Below, in pieces: positions 1 to 12,200 of a DNA stretch of 64,000 bases. Location: the NCBI RefSeq assembly GCF_037042905.1, contig NC_087252.1:34623965-34687964 (forward strand). The letters run 5' to 3'. Both the position numbers and the translations under genes were made by a program. Under the pieces are notes generated by a model. That model saw nothing but the letters and a program-made list of their open reading frames with translations, was not told where the DNA came from and made no database searches. The stretch is from Lytechinus pictus. Its lineage: Eukaryota; Echinodermata; Echinoidea; Temnopleuroida; Toxopneustidae. Positions within the stretch are counted from its first letter, which is position 1. Each line of letters begins with the position of its first letter.

Positions 1-551
1 AACATTTTCAAAAGAAAGATTTTCAAATCCTTAAAAAGATTGATCGACAGTGAATAATAATAATAATAGAGAGTATTTCTAAAGCGCCAAATCCACATTG
101 ATTATGTGCTCAAGGCGCTGAACGTTAGTTTTGTTAATCAATTTTAAAGAGAACAACGAACACTCAAAGTTAGACGTAACACGTTCATAACAAAAGTGGG
201 GTATATGAGTGGGGGATGTTAGACTCCTTGCATGATTTTAAGAAACACATCTGTGAAAATATCCTTCATGGAAGAAAAATAAAGCGAAATAAAAACAAAG
301 ACGGCGTGTGCCTCTGTGTGTTGGTTTTTACGATGGTATAAACACAATTCGCTTTACTCATTTTACCCCGGCATTTTACGTTTTAAACTCTTCTCACAAA
401 GGTGAAGAAAGATCTTAAGATGCCACGGAAATTGATAATAACTTTAAAAAAAGAAGGAAGAGAAGAAGGAGAAGAAAAAATGAGGACATTGTAAATTAAA
501 TTCCCGGATTAGACTCATGGTAGTATAGGGCCGATACAGGCGAGACTGGTA
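1..551. other. AT-rich non-coding host DNA
   Basis: I see no supportable gene here. The stretch is AT-rich with a short AAT run near position 60 and purine-rich patches near 440-480. It ends at the target duplication of the repeat that starts at 558. Confidence 0.6.
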
Positions 552-557
552 TAGACT

Positions 558-1030
558 CCCGGGGGGGGGGGGCACTCAGTATATAATGCATAGTGGGTAT
601 GTGCCGCGGAGGGGACCCCCATTTTCACACTCAAATTTCCGTTTCGAGGCATAGCATGTTTGTCTTATTGAGAAAAAGAACAAAGAAAGCCGCTCCAAAG
701 CATAGCATTTTCTTCTTCTCGAGAAAAAAAGAAGAAAAAAAATCCGCTCCAGGGCCGTTCCGGTCGCAATTTTGGTGAAAAGCGGCCGCAGCTCGCTGTG
801 CGACCATCGCCTCTGCGCTAGCGCGCCCGGCAGTCGTCCCACCGGGCTAGCTGCATGCACGTTCCATAGGGATGCATACGCACTCGCACGCAGGCGACCA
901 GTTCCAAGGACCCCCGTTTTCACAAACATTTGTAGTTCCGAAGCCCATTCCGAGGACCCTCCTTTTTACAATAAGCCCGCTCCAAGGCCCCCGTTTTTTG
1001 TCTCGCCCGCGGCACACCCCTACCACTTTT
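558..1030 (-). repeat. G-tract-ended MITE, copy 1 (right end truncated)
   Basis: This 473-bp block is a second copy, in opposite orientation, of the 532-bp element found complete at 30357-30888. It opens with CCC and a long G run followed by CACTC, and shares the same internal segments, such as the one around 600-740 and the GC-rich part around 900-1020. The far end stops at a run of T and lacks the matching C-run terminus seen in the other copy. TAGACT lies on both sides (552-557 and 1031-1036), which looks like a 6-bp target duplication, although a truncated end with a duplication is odd and chance is possible. Short ORFs on both strands appear in both copies but have no domain signature, so I do not call them genes. 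Confidence 0.75.
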
Positions 1031-1036
1031 TAGACT

Positions 1037-2891
1037 AAAAAAGGTTCAGTCCGCATTCAACATGGACGCCTCACGCAATCGCGCCTGAAAGACCGGCGAT
1101 ACACAATCTGACAATAGACAGGGAAACAATACCAGACGCGGCAAAAGCCATGCACGCAAAATGCATTACGGTGCAATAAAATAGCTCTCTTAAAAAAACG
1201 TATAATTAATGGTTGAAACGATTACAAAAGCTTATTTTCTTTGAGAAGAAATCTGAAGGATTCGGGAAAACCCAATTTTATTATAAATCATTGACGGTTG
1301 CTAAGCACTTTCAGTCAACGAAAGGATAAGTTTCCGCGTGAAACATGTGAAAAATGCTCCGAGAAGTCTGAAAGCGGGCGAAACTTCAGAAGCGATTTTC
1401 TCGTAAAAATACTTTTTATGAACTCTGGTATCTGGGACATTTAAAGACTATTTTCTCTGTAAATGCTTTGTCCCTTAGCATGTGCTATATACCAAATTAA
1501 AGCTAGAGAAATGGAAAATCATAATCAATAAAAAATTATGTTTGAAAAAAATCGAATTCTGTCTGCTTTTGACGTGACGAGTCACATATACACAATGAAT
1601 AATACTGGGATGTCACTAGAATACTTAAATAGAGAGAGCCCCCTCTCTCCATTCCCCCTTTCTCCATTCAAATATTCTGGTGACACCCCAGTGACCTTAC
1701 TTTGACATATTTGTCTCGTGAAAAAAATGTGTGTATTACATTAAATAGTTACATAGCCAAGCACACTCTATTCAATGTTATATTCTTCATTCTTTATCTT
1801 GCAATCAACTAAATTACTTTTGATTGTTTTTATTTCCATTTTAGTAGATTTTTTAGATTCCTATTACTTGAAAATCACAAGGGTGGTTGCCTCATACACC
1901 CCTCCCCCAATATATGAAAAATTGATATTGAGAAAGACAATGTAGATATTATAATAATTGTTATGTTTCCCATTCAAATTACCACACAACTTTTGCTATA
2001 AAACATGGACAAGTAGATAGCATATAAAAATCTTGAAAAATCTGAATAAATTTACTTATTCACCATCATCAGAAAGCAAACACTGGTAAACCTGTAGTGA
2101 TGTAAACTTAATTCCATTTCGTAAAACAATGAGTAAAACAGATGATAACTTCTCTGACAGTCGAAATAAAAAATACAGCAGTAAGGAATGCAAATGACAC
2201 ACTTAAGATTGAAGAAATTTGTCACTTCAAAATCAATCATCAGTTGATTGGTTTCAATTATAAACAAGTATTTTTCTCAATAGCCTGAATTAAAATGTGG
2301 AATATTTTCTCAATGGTTTTCTGCAAATATGTAAAATTGAGGAAAAATCTCTGTACAAAGCAAGGTGAGAGTTATCCACAAAATCAGCCATTGTGATTTT
2401 TTCCAAAGAAAGGATCCTTATAGAAATAACTACAAGACTTTTTAAACTTTCATAACTCTTATTTTATAACAGATTGTGATGAAAATGCTCAAAAGACCCT
2501 CTCATTTTACTCTATCCAATAAGAATAATTCTCTCCTTGGGTGTGGTTTTATGAAAATCATTTCGTGCAATACATTAAATATAAGCATTATAATTTCAAG
2601 GTGGAGTGATAGGAGCAGTGTTGTGTTCAAGGCTCAAACATCCAAGGTTTTAATACCCAAGGCCTAGGCATGGAAACCCAGGGCCAAGGCCTGAAAACCT
2701 CAAGGCCAAGGCATTTCAAACTTTCGATATATGGAACAATTAGCCAACAATGCTTAAGCGGCAGACATGGCACACAGGGCAATAAAAGGTGTGAGCGAGC
2801 AAATATTTTGACCCTTGTGCATTTAAAACATTGCAGTAATCTGATCCTGGAATGCCCATTCTCAACGTATGTCTTTCTCCACCCCCTGGGA
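1037..2891. other. non-coding host DNA with a short hairpin
   Basis: No gene can be supported in this AT-rich stretch. Around 1611-1692 an inverted repeat brackets GA-rich and CT-rich arms (TGTCACTAGAATA against TATTCTGGTGACA), perhaps the remains of a very small MITE. Around 2620-2720 there is a degenerate cluster of AAGGC/GGCCAAGGC words. Small ORFs near 2052-2267 and 2476-2975 have no recognisable domain and no supporting context. Confidence 0.5.
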
Positions 2892-4540
2892 CAGGGGCGG
2901 CAGAACGTATTTTCGTTTGAGGGGGGTTCAAAGCCAAAAGAAGAACTTATTTGTCAAAATAGGCATTTTGTGTAAACAGATACTTTTCAAAATGAGATTA
3001 TCAACTGAAGTAGTTGTGCGTTTTGTAGAAATTAAGTTGAGCAAAGCCTTTTAAGTGATCTAATTGATAAGATAAATATTTTGATTTAGGCTTTACTTTT
3101 CCGCGAGAAAGCTACGAAAATAGGCCGTTTGGGGTTTCACCGCTGTTGGGGTCGCAAACTGCGGTAATAGACCCCATTTTTCGTTTGAAACTCTCATTTC
3201 TCATTTGAACATTTCCAAGCCCCGATAAACCCATCTTGGCCAGGTAATCCCCGTTGTCTCAATTTCCCCTCCACAGGCCAGTAAAGCCAAGGACGAAATA
3301 ATAAACAACAGCTGTGCTATTACGTAAGACTTCTCTGCCTGAAGAAGGAACTTCGGAATTAAAGTATTGTCTTCGATATTTAATCACGTTTTCAAAGGCA
3401 TATTGTATTCAGACATCCAATATTAGTCCTTTTTCAATTTCGAACGAAGAAAATCGACTTCGAAATAAGGAAAATAAGCGAATAAAAATTAGGTTATGCT
3501 TTGCATGCAGGGACTGCCCTTAAAGCGCTGCGCACACGATGCATTCACCGCGTGTATACACGGAACTCCATAGCAGGCTCTTAGACACGTTGCAATCCAT
3601 CGTGTGTGACCCCCTGCTGTGCTGGGCTGTCGCGTTATCTTCAGACCGAGGTCAAGAAACAGGTGTTTTGATACTTAAATTTCTTGCTTGGGGGCAGTTC
3701 GGGATTATAGTGGTTGGAGAAGAGAATTGGTGAAAACGATCTGGGGTATAGCCTTCTCAAACGGAGGTATTTCGTCATGGCGTGAGCAAGCGGTTTTGAA
3801 AAAAATCAATTCTAAAGCTTTAAAACTCAATTTTGTGTCAATTATGGCGCTAATCACTGTTAAAAGGGCACCCTTGCGAGATGTTGCCAGGGCGAATCAC
3901 GAGCTCAAACTTCTGGACATTTCGTGTAACAAGACATGAAATTTAAATATTCCGAGCTGTTCTTGTAATCATGAAAAAGATGTGTATCTAACTAAAGAAT
4001 TAACGCGAGCTGAAACTTGTAATATACTGACCAGAAAAGGAAGTTGTTAAGGACTGCATTTAGTAACTCATAAATATGATACATAACTCACCAATCAAAT
4101 AATGCGAGCGCAAAGCGCGAGCTCAAGAATTTGTGATATTCCAACCTGAAAACTGGACAGTTTTGATATGTAAGTAGGTTTGGTGGTTATTCCAAAGTTC
4201 ATTAGTACAATTATCCAAGTATGCATTCTTGTTTGATTTCATCAGACCTTCATTAATATGATTCACTTTTTGCTAAAAGTTTCCAGTTAAAATGATTTCC
4301 ACTTAAGCAGATAACATCCATAGCACTATACCACATTTATATTGTTGTATTATATTGTATTTATTTTTGTATTGTATTTATTTTCCATTCATAAAAACAT
4401 GCAAAATACAAACAAAATCCATCAGATATAATTACAAGATAAAATTAATACATATGAATGGCTGGATTGCCCATTCAGGGTAGTACTTATTACAATTCTG
4501 TTCTGCTTAGGGGTTCAGAACATAATAAAATAGATCGAAT

Positions 4541-4754
4541 AGTATTATTATTATACCGAGGTTTTTACCTGACTGCTAAGAAAGCATGAATGGCTGTGAG
4601 CAAGCAACCAGGGGACCGACGGCTTAAGGTCCTCCCCGAGGGACCTGGTAATGAGGATAAATGCCTAACCAAAGGGCACTAGCGCACCACTTGGAAATCG
4701 AACCCGGGTCACAGGAATCCGAAACCCCCGCTCTACCGACTGAGCTATCGCGCC
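4541..4754 (-). repeat. tRNA-derived SINE
   Basis: Read on the minus strand from 4754, the sequence begins like a tRNA. A GGCGCGATAGCTC start is followed by an A-box-like TAGCTCAGTCGG and a B-box-like GGGTTCGATTTCC (complement of 4692-4704). The 3' side does not close a perfect acceptor stem. It continues into a non-tRNA body of about 130 bases and ends in an ATA/TTA repeat tail near 4545. That architecture (pol III promoter head, unrelated body, short-repeat tail) is typical of a SINE, not a functional tRNA gene. Confidence 0.8.
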
Positions 4755-4949
4755 TCCGTAAAACATCATTAACAACGGAAAAGAACATTGTTAAACAAAA
4801 TATAAAGTAATGAAAACTAGACAATAGACATAAAACAAAATTTAAAGTTATGAGTTTAAGCTACAAGCAAATACACCCCCCCCCCCCTTCCCGGCAAAAC
4901 AACGCGTTGCTCAGAGATCAATGTAATTTGAAATCTTAGTGCTCAAAGA

Positions 4950-5370
4950 AGTTAAATGTAGTTTAAGTTTTTGATAAATTTCATATCTAAAGGTAAGTCA
5001 TTATATAGGCATGAACCTCTATATACAAACATTCTACGGCAATTTTCTGTATTTGGTTTGGGCATAATTACAGTACCTACGGTTCGTAAATTATATGAGT
5101 AATTACAATATTTAAATGAATCTGCTAAGTATAATGGAGCCAGGCCGTTCAATGATTTGAACACCATTGTATATATGGATATTTCTTCGTGATTGTAATG
5201 ACCTCCATTCGAGTCGTTGGTGTATATCTCTATTTGATATTCGATTTTGCGGTTTAACATTCAAAATAATACGGCCAGCTCTGTTCTGAATTTTTGGAAG
5301 ACGTTCAGTATATTTCTTATTTGTGGATTCAGAACTGAAGTGGCTTCCCTGGGTTAAAAATACCAATATT
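4950..5370 (-). pseudogene. LINE reverse transcriptase C-terminal remnant
   Basis: Two overlapping minus-strand frames encode the region just past the catalytic part of a CR1/Jockey-type reverse transcriptase. One frame shows LPKIQNRAGRIIL followed by a W..L..RR pattern; the next shows FKSLNGLAPLYLADSF. This pattern is widely seen at the C terminus of such LINE proteins. The two halves are in different frames, so the copy is dead. The part upstream (4340-4500), rich in T and ending in repeats, may be its 3' tail. Confidence 0.65.
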
Positions 5371-5784
5371 ATTATCATTATTATTATCATGTCTTATTAG
5401 GCCTACATGAAATTTCCAAAAGTTTGAGCTCGTGATTCGCTCGCAATATCTCACAAGGATGCCCTTTTAACAGTAATTAGGTCCATAATTGACCAAAAAG
5501 GGAGCTTTACAACTTCAGATTTGATTTTTTTTCTCCAAAACTGCTTGCTCGCTACGCTTGCTTGTGAGAAATAAAAGCTAAATATATATCCTATTGATCA
5601 GAAATAAATTTAAAAAACTTTGCTCAACTTAGTTACTACAAAACACACAACTTCTTAACACAGATGATAATCTCATGGTAAATAAAATATTCGTTTGCAC
5701 CAAAATGCCAGTTTTGGCATATAAATGCACCTTTTTTGGCTTTGCCCCCCCCCCCCTAAAGGAAATTACGTTCCGCCGCCCCTG

Positions 5785-6954
5785 GTTGAAAACATGTATC
5801 GTCTTCATGGCTAACTGCAAAAAGTCCGTAACATGTCCCTTTTAGATCAGGTCAGAGCTAATATTTGAAATTTCTGCTCGCGCTTCTTGCTCACAGTTGT
5901 TATCTAGCTACATAGGCATATTGTTTTGAAGATCACAAACATATTGCCCATCATATTAAAAAAATTAAAGCTCGCGCTTCGCGCTCGCATCATTTAAAAA
6001 GGGCTTATGATATTATTACATATTTACTTTATTTTATAAGAATAAAGCTAATTATTGACTGTTAGGACTCCCCTTTCAAAGAAACAAACAAACAAACAAA
6101 AATCAACTTTGAGCTGCCGATCGAGGAAAATATGGGTGAAAAATTTTCACCCCCCCCCCCCCCCCCCATTGGCAAAAGTTGGATCCGCCGGGGATGGTGG
6201 GGTAGGGGGCACTTGTACCCCAAAAGAAATAACAAGGAAATGCTATTTTTCCAATATGGGAAATTCCCTTTTTTTCAAAATAAATACTCTTTTTAAAGTA
6301 TACATTTTAGATTAATTTTCAGACTGGAATATTAAAAATTTTCAGTTCGCGCTTCGCATTCTTAATTATTCGATTGGTGAAATATGTATCCTAAAGAGGT
6401 CACTAAATGCAGTCCTTAACAGGTTCCTTTTCTGGTCAATATATTTTAGCGCTTGTGTTAATTCTTTAGTTAGATGCTCATCTTTTTAATGACCGCAGAA
6501 ACCTGCTCGGATTTTTTTATTTTCATTTCTAATTGAAATGCCTTATAGTTTGAGCTTGTGATTCACGCTCGCAACTCCTCGCAATAATGCCATTTTAACA
6601 GTAATTGACACCCAAAACGAGTTTTACAATTTCAGCTTTGATTTTTTTTCCAAACCGCTTGCTCATTATACTCTCTCGCGAAAAATAAGTCCTAAATATA
6701 CATCTTTCCATAATCAGAAGTCACTTCAAAAGGGCTTTTCTCTACTTAATTACTATAAAACACACAATGACTTCACGCAGATGATACTCTCATGGTGTAA
6801 ATATCACCAAAGTGTCCATTTTGACGTACGAGTGTCATTTTTGGCTTTGCCCCCCCCCCCCCCAAATGAAAATTCGTTCGGCCACCCTTGCCTACCCATC
6901 TTCATAACCACACTTGCCCTTCCTCTGCTTTCCTGGTTTTCATTTTTGTAATAT
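5785..6954. repeat. degenerate repeat with CGCGCTTCGCGCTCGC words
   Basis: No gene is seen. The stretch repeats the short self-complementary word CTCGCGCTTCGCGCTCGC in varied form (about 5876, 5970, 6345) and ends with a C run and CGTTCGGCCACCCTTG, related to the termini of the element at 2892-5784. A segment around 6405-6430 also matches one near 58020-58050 inside the hAT-like insertion, so both belong to one repeat family. A pure C run lies at 6150-6168. Confidence 0.55.
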
Positions 6955-7090
6955 CAAATCTTCGGAATAACGAACCCTTTTTCGCTTTCGGATTAACGAA
7001 CAACGAGGTATAGGCAATTTACGTGTTTCGGAATTACGAACCTTCGGAATAACGACCATTCGGAATAACGAATCTTGGGAATTACGAAGT
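6955..7090. repeat. short minisatellite
   Basis: Imperfect direct repeats of a word close to TTCGGAATAACGAAC occur about six to seven times, with units of roughly 14-20 bases. No coding role is apparent. Confidence 0.75.
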
Positions 7091-7139
7091 GTAACCTTAA
7101 GAACCCCCTCCCGGCAAAATAAAAATATGACGGAGCAAA

Positions 7140-8854
7140 TAACCTTTGATAACATTAATAAGATTTAGCTTTCATAGCGAATATCATGTTCTATTTTACT
7201 CGGTGCTTCTGAAGGACTTGGATATTATTATCCTTTTAAACCAAAACCACTTTCATCAAAATCAGCTCCAACAAATTTCTGGCGTTAAAAAACAACCACA
7301 TCATCTCTTACATTAAATTGAATTGAAACTTTTATCTCCTCCTTACGGAAAATTTTAATCAGGGTCCGGGATCATATTCCACAAAAACTTGTTATGATGA
7401 TAAATACCCAATTTGCATAACAAGTTTCCCATCGGCCAATGATATTGAATGATTTCGGTAGCTTTAAACTAATATTGCACTCTGTTTATGAAACAGTATC
7501 CTGGAATTCCCCAAGGAATGTGGTTCGTGTTATTTACAGATCCAGATATTAATGCATGCCTGATTGAGTAAAACAGGCCTCTTCTCTTTTTATTAGAGAC
7601 AAAAAAATGACATTGAAAGCAATCAATGAATGGAACATCCGGCGTCAGTATGAACCAAAACCAGACCTATTTGGTTGAACCGTATACTCCACACACGTGT
7701 ACCCATAAAAACCCACATCATCTATTAAAATTAATTGAACAATGTTAAATTTGTATAAATTCAAAATGGCAGCCAGCATTCTTTTGCCTGTATCTCCTAA
7801 TCTATGTCTCGTAGAAACATGCTTTCTCTGTACCTATGTTTTCAGGGAAGGAGAATGCAATAAAGAACAGTAGTCTTATCATAAAATAACACAAATATGA
7901 TTTTTTAAAAATTGAAACCTTTAATGTCGAATTTGCATATTAAAAATGGCCATCATTTGGCATTGTTTTGACAATTTAAATTAATCCAAACCTCACAGTG
8001 AGCATAGTTGCAGTGTCAAGTATGTAGGGTCTAATAATACCGAAAATTGTGTTCTTTGTGATAATTGTGATAACATTCAAAATGCTTGAGACAATATAAA
8101 GGTTTGGAACAATGTCTAATTTGTATAGTTTGCATAATTAGATCTAAATCTAGATCAATAACTCATATAAACATGATTTCTGTAACTATTTATGTTTTAG
8201 AAAAGAATAAAATGATGAGCAGTGTTTGGATCATATGATAACACAAATAGAAATATAGAAATACTGCAGTAGAGCAATGTTTAATTTGCATATTTAAAAT
8301 GGCCTTTTTTAAATTGTATTTTAAGATCTAAAAACTCTGCAATTTTTATATACCTATGTAATTAGGGTCAGAGAATACAATAAATAATTTAGTTGTGGAA
8401 CTGCAGGTTATTGTGATCTATGAACGATGTTATGTATGGAAATCATAATTACACACGGGATTTACGATTTATTATTATTTTTTTTTTTTGCAGGAGTTTC
8501 TGCATTTTATTCATAAATCAACAACTGAAAATAGAATGATACAATAACAATGACATAAATGAGTACATTTTTGTGTGACAATCGAAAATATAAATAATGA
8601 ATAAGGCTGAAAAAATACATAAATGAAGCACGTAAAATAGTAAAGTGGGTAAAAATGCAGGGGCCAGCTATAATAAGCAGGTAACTTTAAGACCTAAACT
8701 TTTAAGATCTAAAAACTCTGCAATTTTTATATACCTATGTAATTAGGGTCAGAGAATACAATAAATAATTTAGTTGTGGAACTGCAGGTTATTGTGATCT
8801 ATGAACGATGTTATGTATGGAAATCATAATTACACACGGGATTTACGATTTATT
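7140..8854. repeat. 4.6-kb host repeat, first unit, left part
   Basis: From about 7170 the sequence matches the part of the later units that starts near 16190 and 20770 (shared segment around TTTCATAGCGAATATCATG), and continues in step with 17200-18240. Relative to those units it lacks about 820 bases that would fall near position 7375. No gene is present. The unit is interrupted on its right by a LINE insertion and resumes at about 13684. Confidence 0.8.
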
Positions 8855-9067
8855 ATTATTTATTTTTTTTGCAGGAGTTTCTGCATTTTATTCATAAATC
8901 AACAACTGAAAATAGAATGATACAATAACAATGACATAAATGAGTACATTTTTGTGTGATAATCGAAAATATAAATAATGAATAAGGCTGAAAAAATACA
9001 TAAATGAAGCACGTAAAATAGTAAAGTGGGTAAAAATGCAGGGGCCAGCTATAATAAGCAGGTAACT
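8319..9067. repeat. 368-bp direct duplication spanning the LINE 3' junction
   Basis: Positions 8319-8686 and 8700-9067 are nearly identical and spaced by 381 bases from start to start. Each copy contains the last part of the host repeat, the T-rich LINE tail and the first 200 or so bases of the LINE, so the duplication happened after the LINE inserted. A 13-base spacer separates the copies. A local unequal exchange or a replication slip, or an assembly error, could produce it. Confidence 0.85.
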
Positions 9068-9255
9068 GCTTGAAACAATAGCAGCCATGAGGGAGGGCTA
9101 CATGGGAACCGTAATAATAGGTTATAAATAGAATTCGATAAAATGATGTCACAAAAGAGAAAGTATAAAAGTTAAGATTTTTAATGGGGAGAGACAAGAT
9201 AAAGGATTTTTTAAAAGTGCGAGTGAGTGATAGTGGGTGAGTGCAGGTGATACAT

Positions 9256-12200
9256 TTAAGAATACTTAGAAATAAGAAACTTTTTCAATGAAGCTTTAAA
9301 AGAAAAAAGAGACGCGGACTGTTTGATGTTATGTGGCAAGGCATTCCAAATATCTGGACCAAGGTGGCGAATTGTTTTATGAGTGAGTAAGATTCTGGGG
9401 TTGGTTAAGTGGATATCTGTTGAATGACGCGTTGGATAAGTATGTATGTCTTTGTTATAGATAAAAAAATTGCGAAATGGAATTGGAATGGTATTTGTGG
9501 AAAATTTAAACATAAATATGGCTATTTGGTATGTGTTAATATCCTCAATTTTCAATGTCTTTAAGTTGTGAAATATTGGATTAGTGTGTGCAACGTAATG
9601 TGAAAGTGTACATATGCCAAGTGCCTTTTTTTGAAGACGGAATATCGTTTCTATTCTTGACTTACTACTATACCCCCAAACAATGTTGCAGTAAGATAAG
9701 TGGGATAAGATGAATGAATTGTAAAGCATAAATAATGACTTTTTTGAGATATAATATTTCAATCTACAGTGCGTATCAAAAAAAAGTTTACACTTAGGAA
9801 AAATCCTGTAAAATTATACATATGTTATATCCTGAAGAGTTTTCCACATTCTATCATTGGTACAGATCCATTTAAGCATATTACGATATAACTGTCGAAA
9901 AATATTTCCGCTTGAGTGAGCACCAGTTACTTTTGAAAAGTTAGTGAAAAATGATTTGCGCAGAACTTTGAAATAGTTATGCGAATAAAAGTAGGCCTTA
10001 ATCATGAAGAACATGTGGAATTTAGCTAGTAAAATTGATTTGAAGATATCTTATACCTATTCAACTTGTTTCCTTGCCCAAAACACTTCGGAGAGTGTAT
10101 TGCGCCCCACCCCACTCCCCCAAACACCGAGGCCATCGTGATGATATTTGCTTTACATTGAGCTGTGATTTACCCGAAATGGCTTAGGCTTGATTTTCAT
10201 TTTGTTAATCATTGTCAAGCTCGGGAAAAGTGTGGAGAAACAAGTATTAAATGGAAAATGAAATGTAAACCCTCTTAAATGATAAAAATTTGGTGAAAAA
10301 ATGCTGGAGATGCATGTCTGATATAAACTTTTTTCAGATTCAGTTATGTCTTCAGATCCAGCTGGCTCAAAAAGGGTAAAGGTTGTGCCTACTAAGTGTT
10401 GAAATTTCAATTTGGGTGGCAAAATTATGACAAAATGCTTGAATGTATCTGTTTTATTTCAATTGACTAAAAGTGCAAGGGAAGTGTATGAGAAATGTTC
10501 CGCAGTGTAAGTTTGATTTTGCCCTTTCCCCTTTACACAGCGTGAAAATGAGCATTTCTGCGCAAACACATTTCTGCGAGCTTTACACAAATGGACAGTG
10601 CTCACTCAAGTGTAACATTCTGTCAAAAATTTTACTTTGATTGGATAGATGAGACCCAGACCCAAGATTATATGTGAAAAAAATACCCACATGTTATATA
10701 TTTTTTAATTCCCAGGGCTTTTTCAAAGTGTAAACTTTTTTTTGATACGCACTGTATATAAGATTCCTATCCCTCTGGATGTCAACATACAAATAATGCG
10801 AATGTGACTGTTCCAAGTCAAATTTGAATCAATCAAAACACCTAAAAATGTGGTTTCTTGTTTTTCCGTGATGGGAATATCATCTATAAAAATGTTGTTG
10901 AGAAACTTGTGATTACTTTGAATGTGTTGAAAATACATAAAATTTGTCTTGTTTATATTTAAAGAGAGCTTATTAGCTCTAAACCACGTTTGATAATTTC
11001 TTCAATTCTAAATTAAGTGTTGGAACAAGTATATTTAAGTCTTTGTGTGAATAGAATACATTTGTATCATCTGCAAATAAAACAAACGTTGATATTCTAG
11101 ATGCATTCACAATGTCATTCATATAAATAAAAAATAACAAGGGACCCAAGATAGATCCTTGTGGTACTCCACATTTTAAAGTACAAATATTAGATGATTT
11201 AGATTTAAAACAAACATAATGGCGTCGATTGCTTAAGTAATCTTTAAACCAAGCGAGAACCACCCCCTAACTCCATATTTCATTAATTTACAAAGTAAAA
11301 TGCGATGATCCATGGTATCGAATGCTTTCGACAAATCCATAAAAACACCAACAGTGTGTTCCTTTTTAGATAAAGAATCAGAAATTTTGTCACATAATTG
11401 CAAAAGTGGTCCGTTGAATGATTATCTCTGAAACCATATTGATTAGGAATCAGTAAATTATTGCTGTTCAAAAAAGAATATAAACGCTTGTAAACTATTC
11501 TCTCAAGTATTTTAGAGATACCCGGTAATAAAGAAATTGGACGAATTGAGATAAGACATGGATCATCTTTTTTGTATATTGGAAATATTTTTTCAATTTT
11601 CAGTAGATCGGGGAAAATACCACAAGGAAGAGAACGATTGAAAATATGCGAAAGCGGGGAGGCTATAAAATAAATAATTTTTTTCAAAAGATAGACACTT
11701 ATACCATCATGCCCATAGGATTTAGTCGGTTTCATGGACCTAACAATGTCTAAAATCTCGTTAGTATTTGTTGGATTGAAAAATAAAGAATGTTCTGGAA
11801 CATCGTTTAAATATACAGAAAAGTCATCATCATTAGATGTTATTTTTGAAGCTAGTTTTGGGCCAATATTATTGAAGAAATTATGAAATGCATTAGCAAC
11901 CTCAAAGGAGTCTTGCATTTGTTGACAATTGTCTACGAAATAAACGTTATCACATGTTTCCTTTTTCTTACCTAAAATTTCTTTTATAGATTTCAATAAT
12001 GTATAATTATTATCTTTATTATTTTCAATTTTATCAGAGAAGTAGGATTTTCGAGCTTGGCGTATAACAGATGTTAATTTATTGCGGTATTTTTTTCATT
12101 TATTTATATTTTCAGTTGTAGGCGATTTAATTGATATTTTATATAATCTATTTCTAGTATATATGGATTTGATTATAGTTTGGGTAATCCAAGGTTGTTT

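Larger units (their letters stand above)
2892..5784. mobile_element. element with long inverted ends (hAT-like termini)
   Basis: The left end starts CAGGGGCGGCAGAACGTA and the right end, read on the other strand, starts CAGGGGCGGCGGAACGTA. The similarity continues inward for about 190 bases (2892-3080 against 5590-5784), including a G run followed by the word CAAAGCCAAAA. The interior holds a tRNA-SINE and a LINE fragment, so it is composite. No transposase is visible. I could not find a target duplication at the edges, so the boundaries may belong to two copies. A third similar end lies at about 6845-6890. The CAGGGGCGG style of terminus is seen in hAT-like non-autonomous elements; that class assignment is inference. 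Confidence 0.5.

Noticed and set aside
576-1038. Protein-coding genes on both strands (also at 30332-30867)
   Set aside because: The same ORFs occur in both copies of one MITE; overlapping ORFs on opposite strands of a GC-rich repeat have no domain or codon support.
4682-4754. A tRNA gene on the minus strand
   Set aside because: A and B boxes are present but the acceptor stem does not close and the sequence runs on into a body with a TTA-repeat tail, so it is a SINE.
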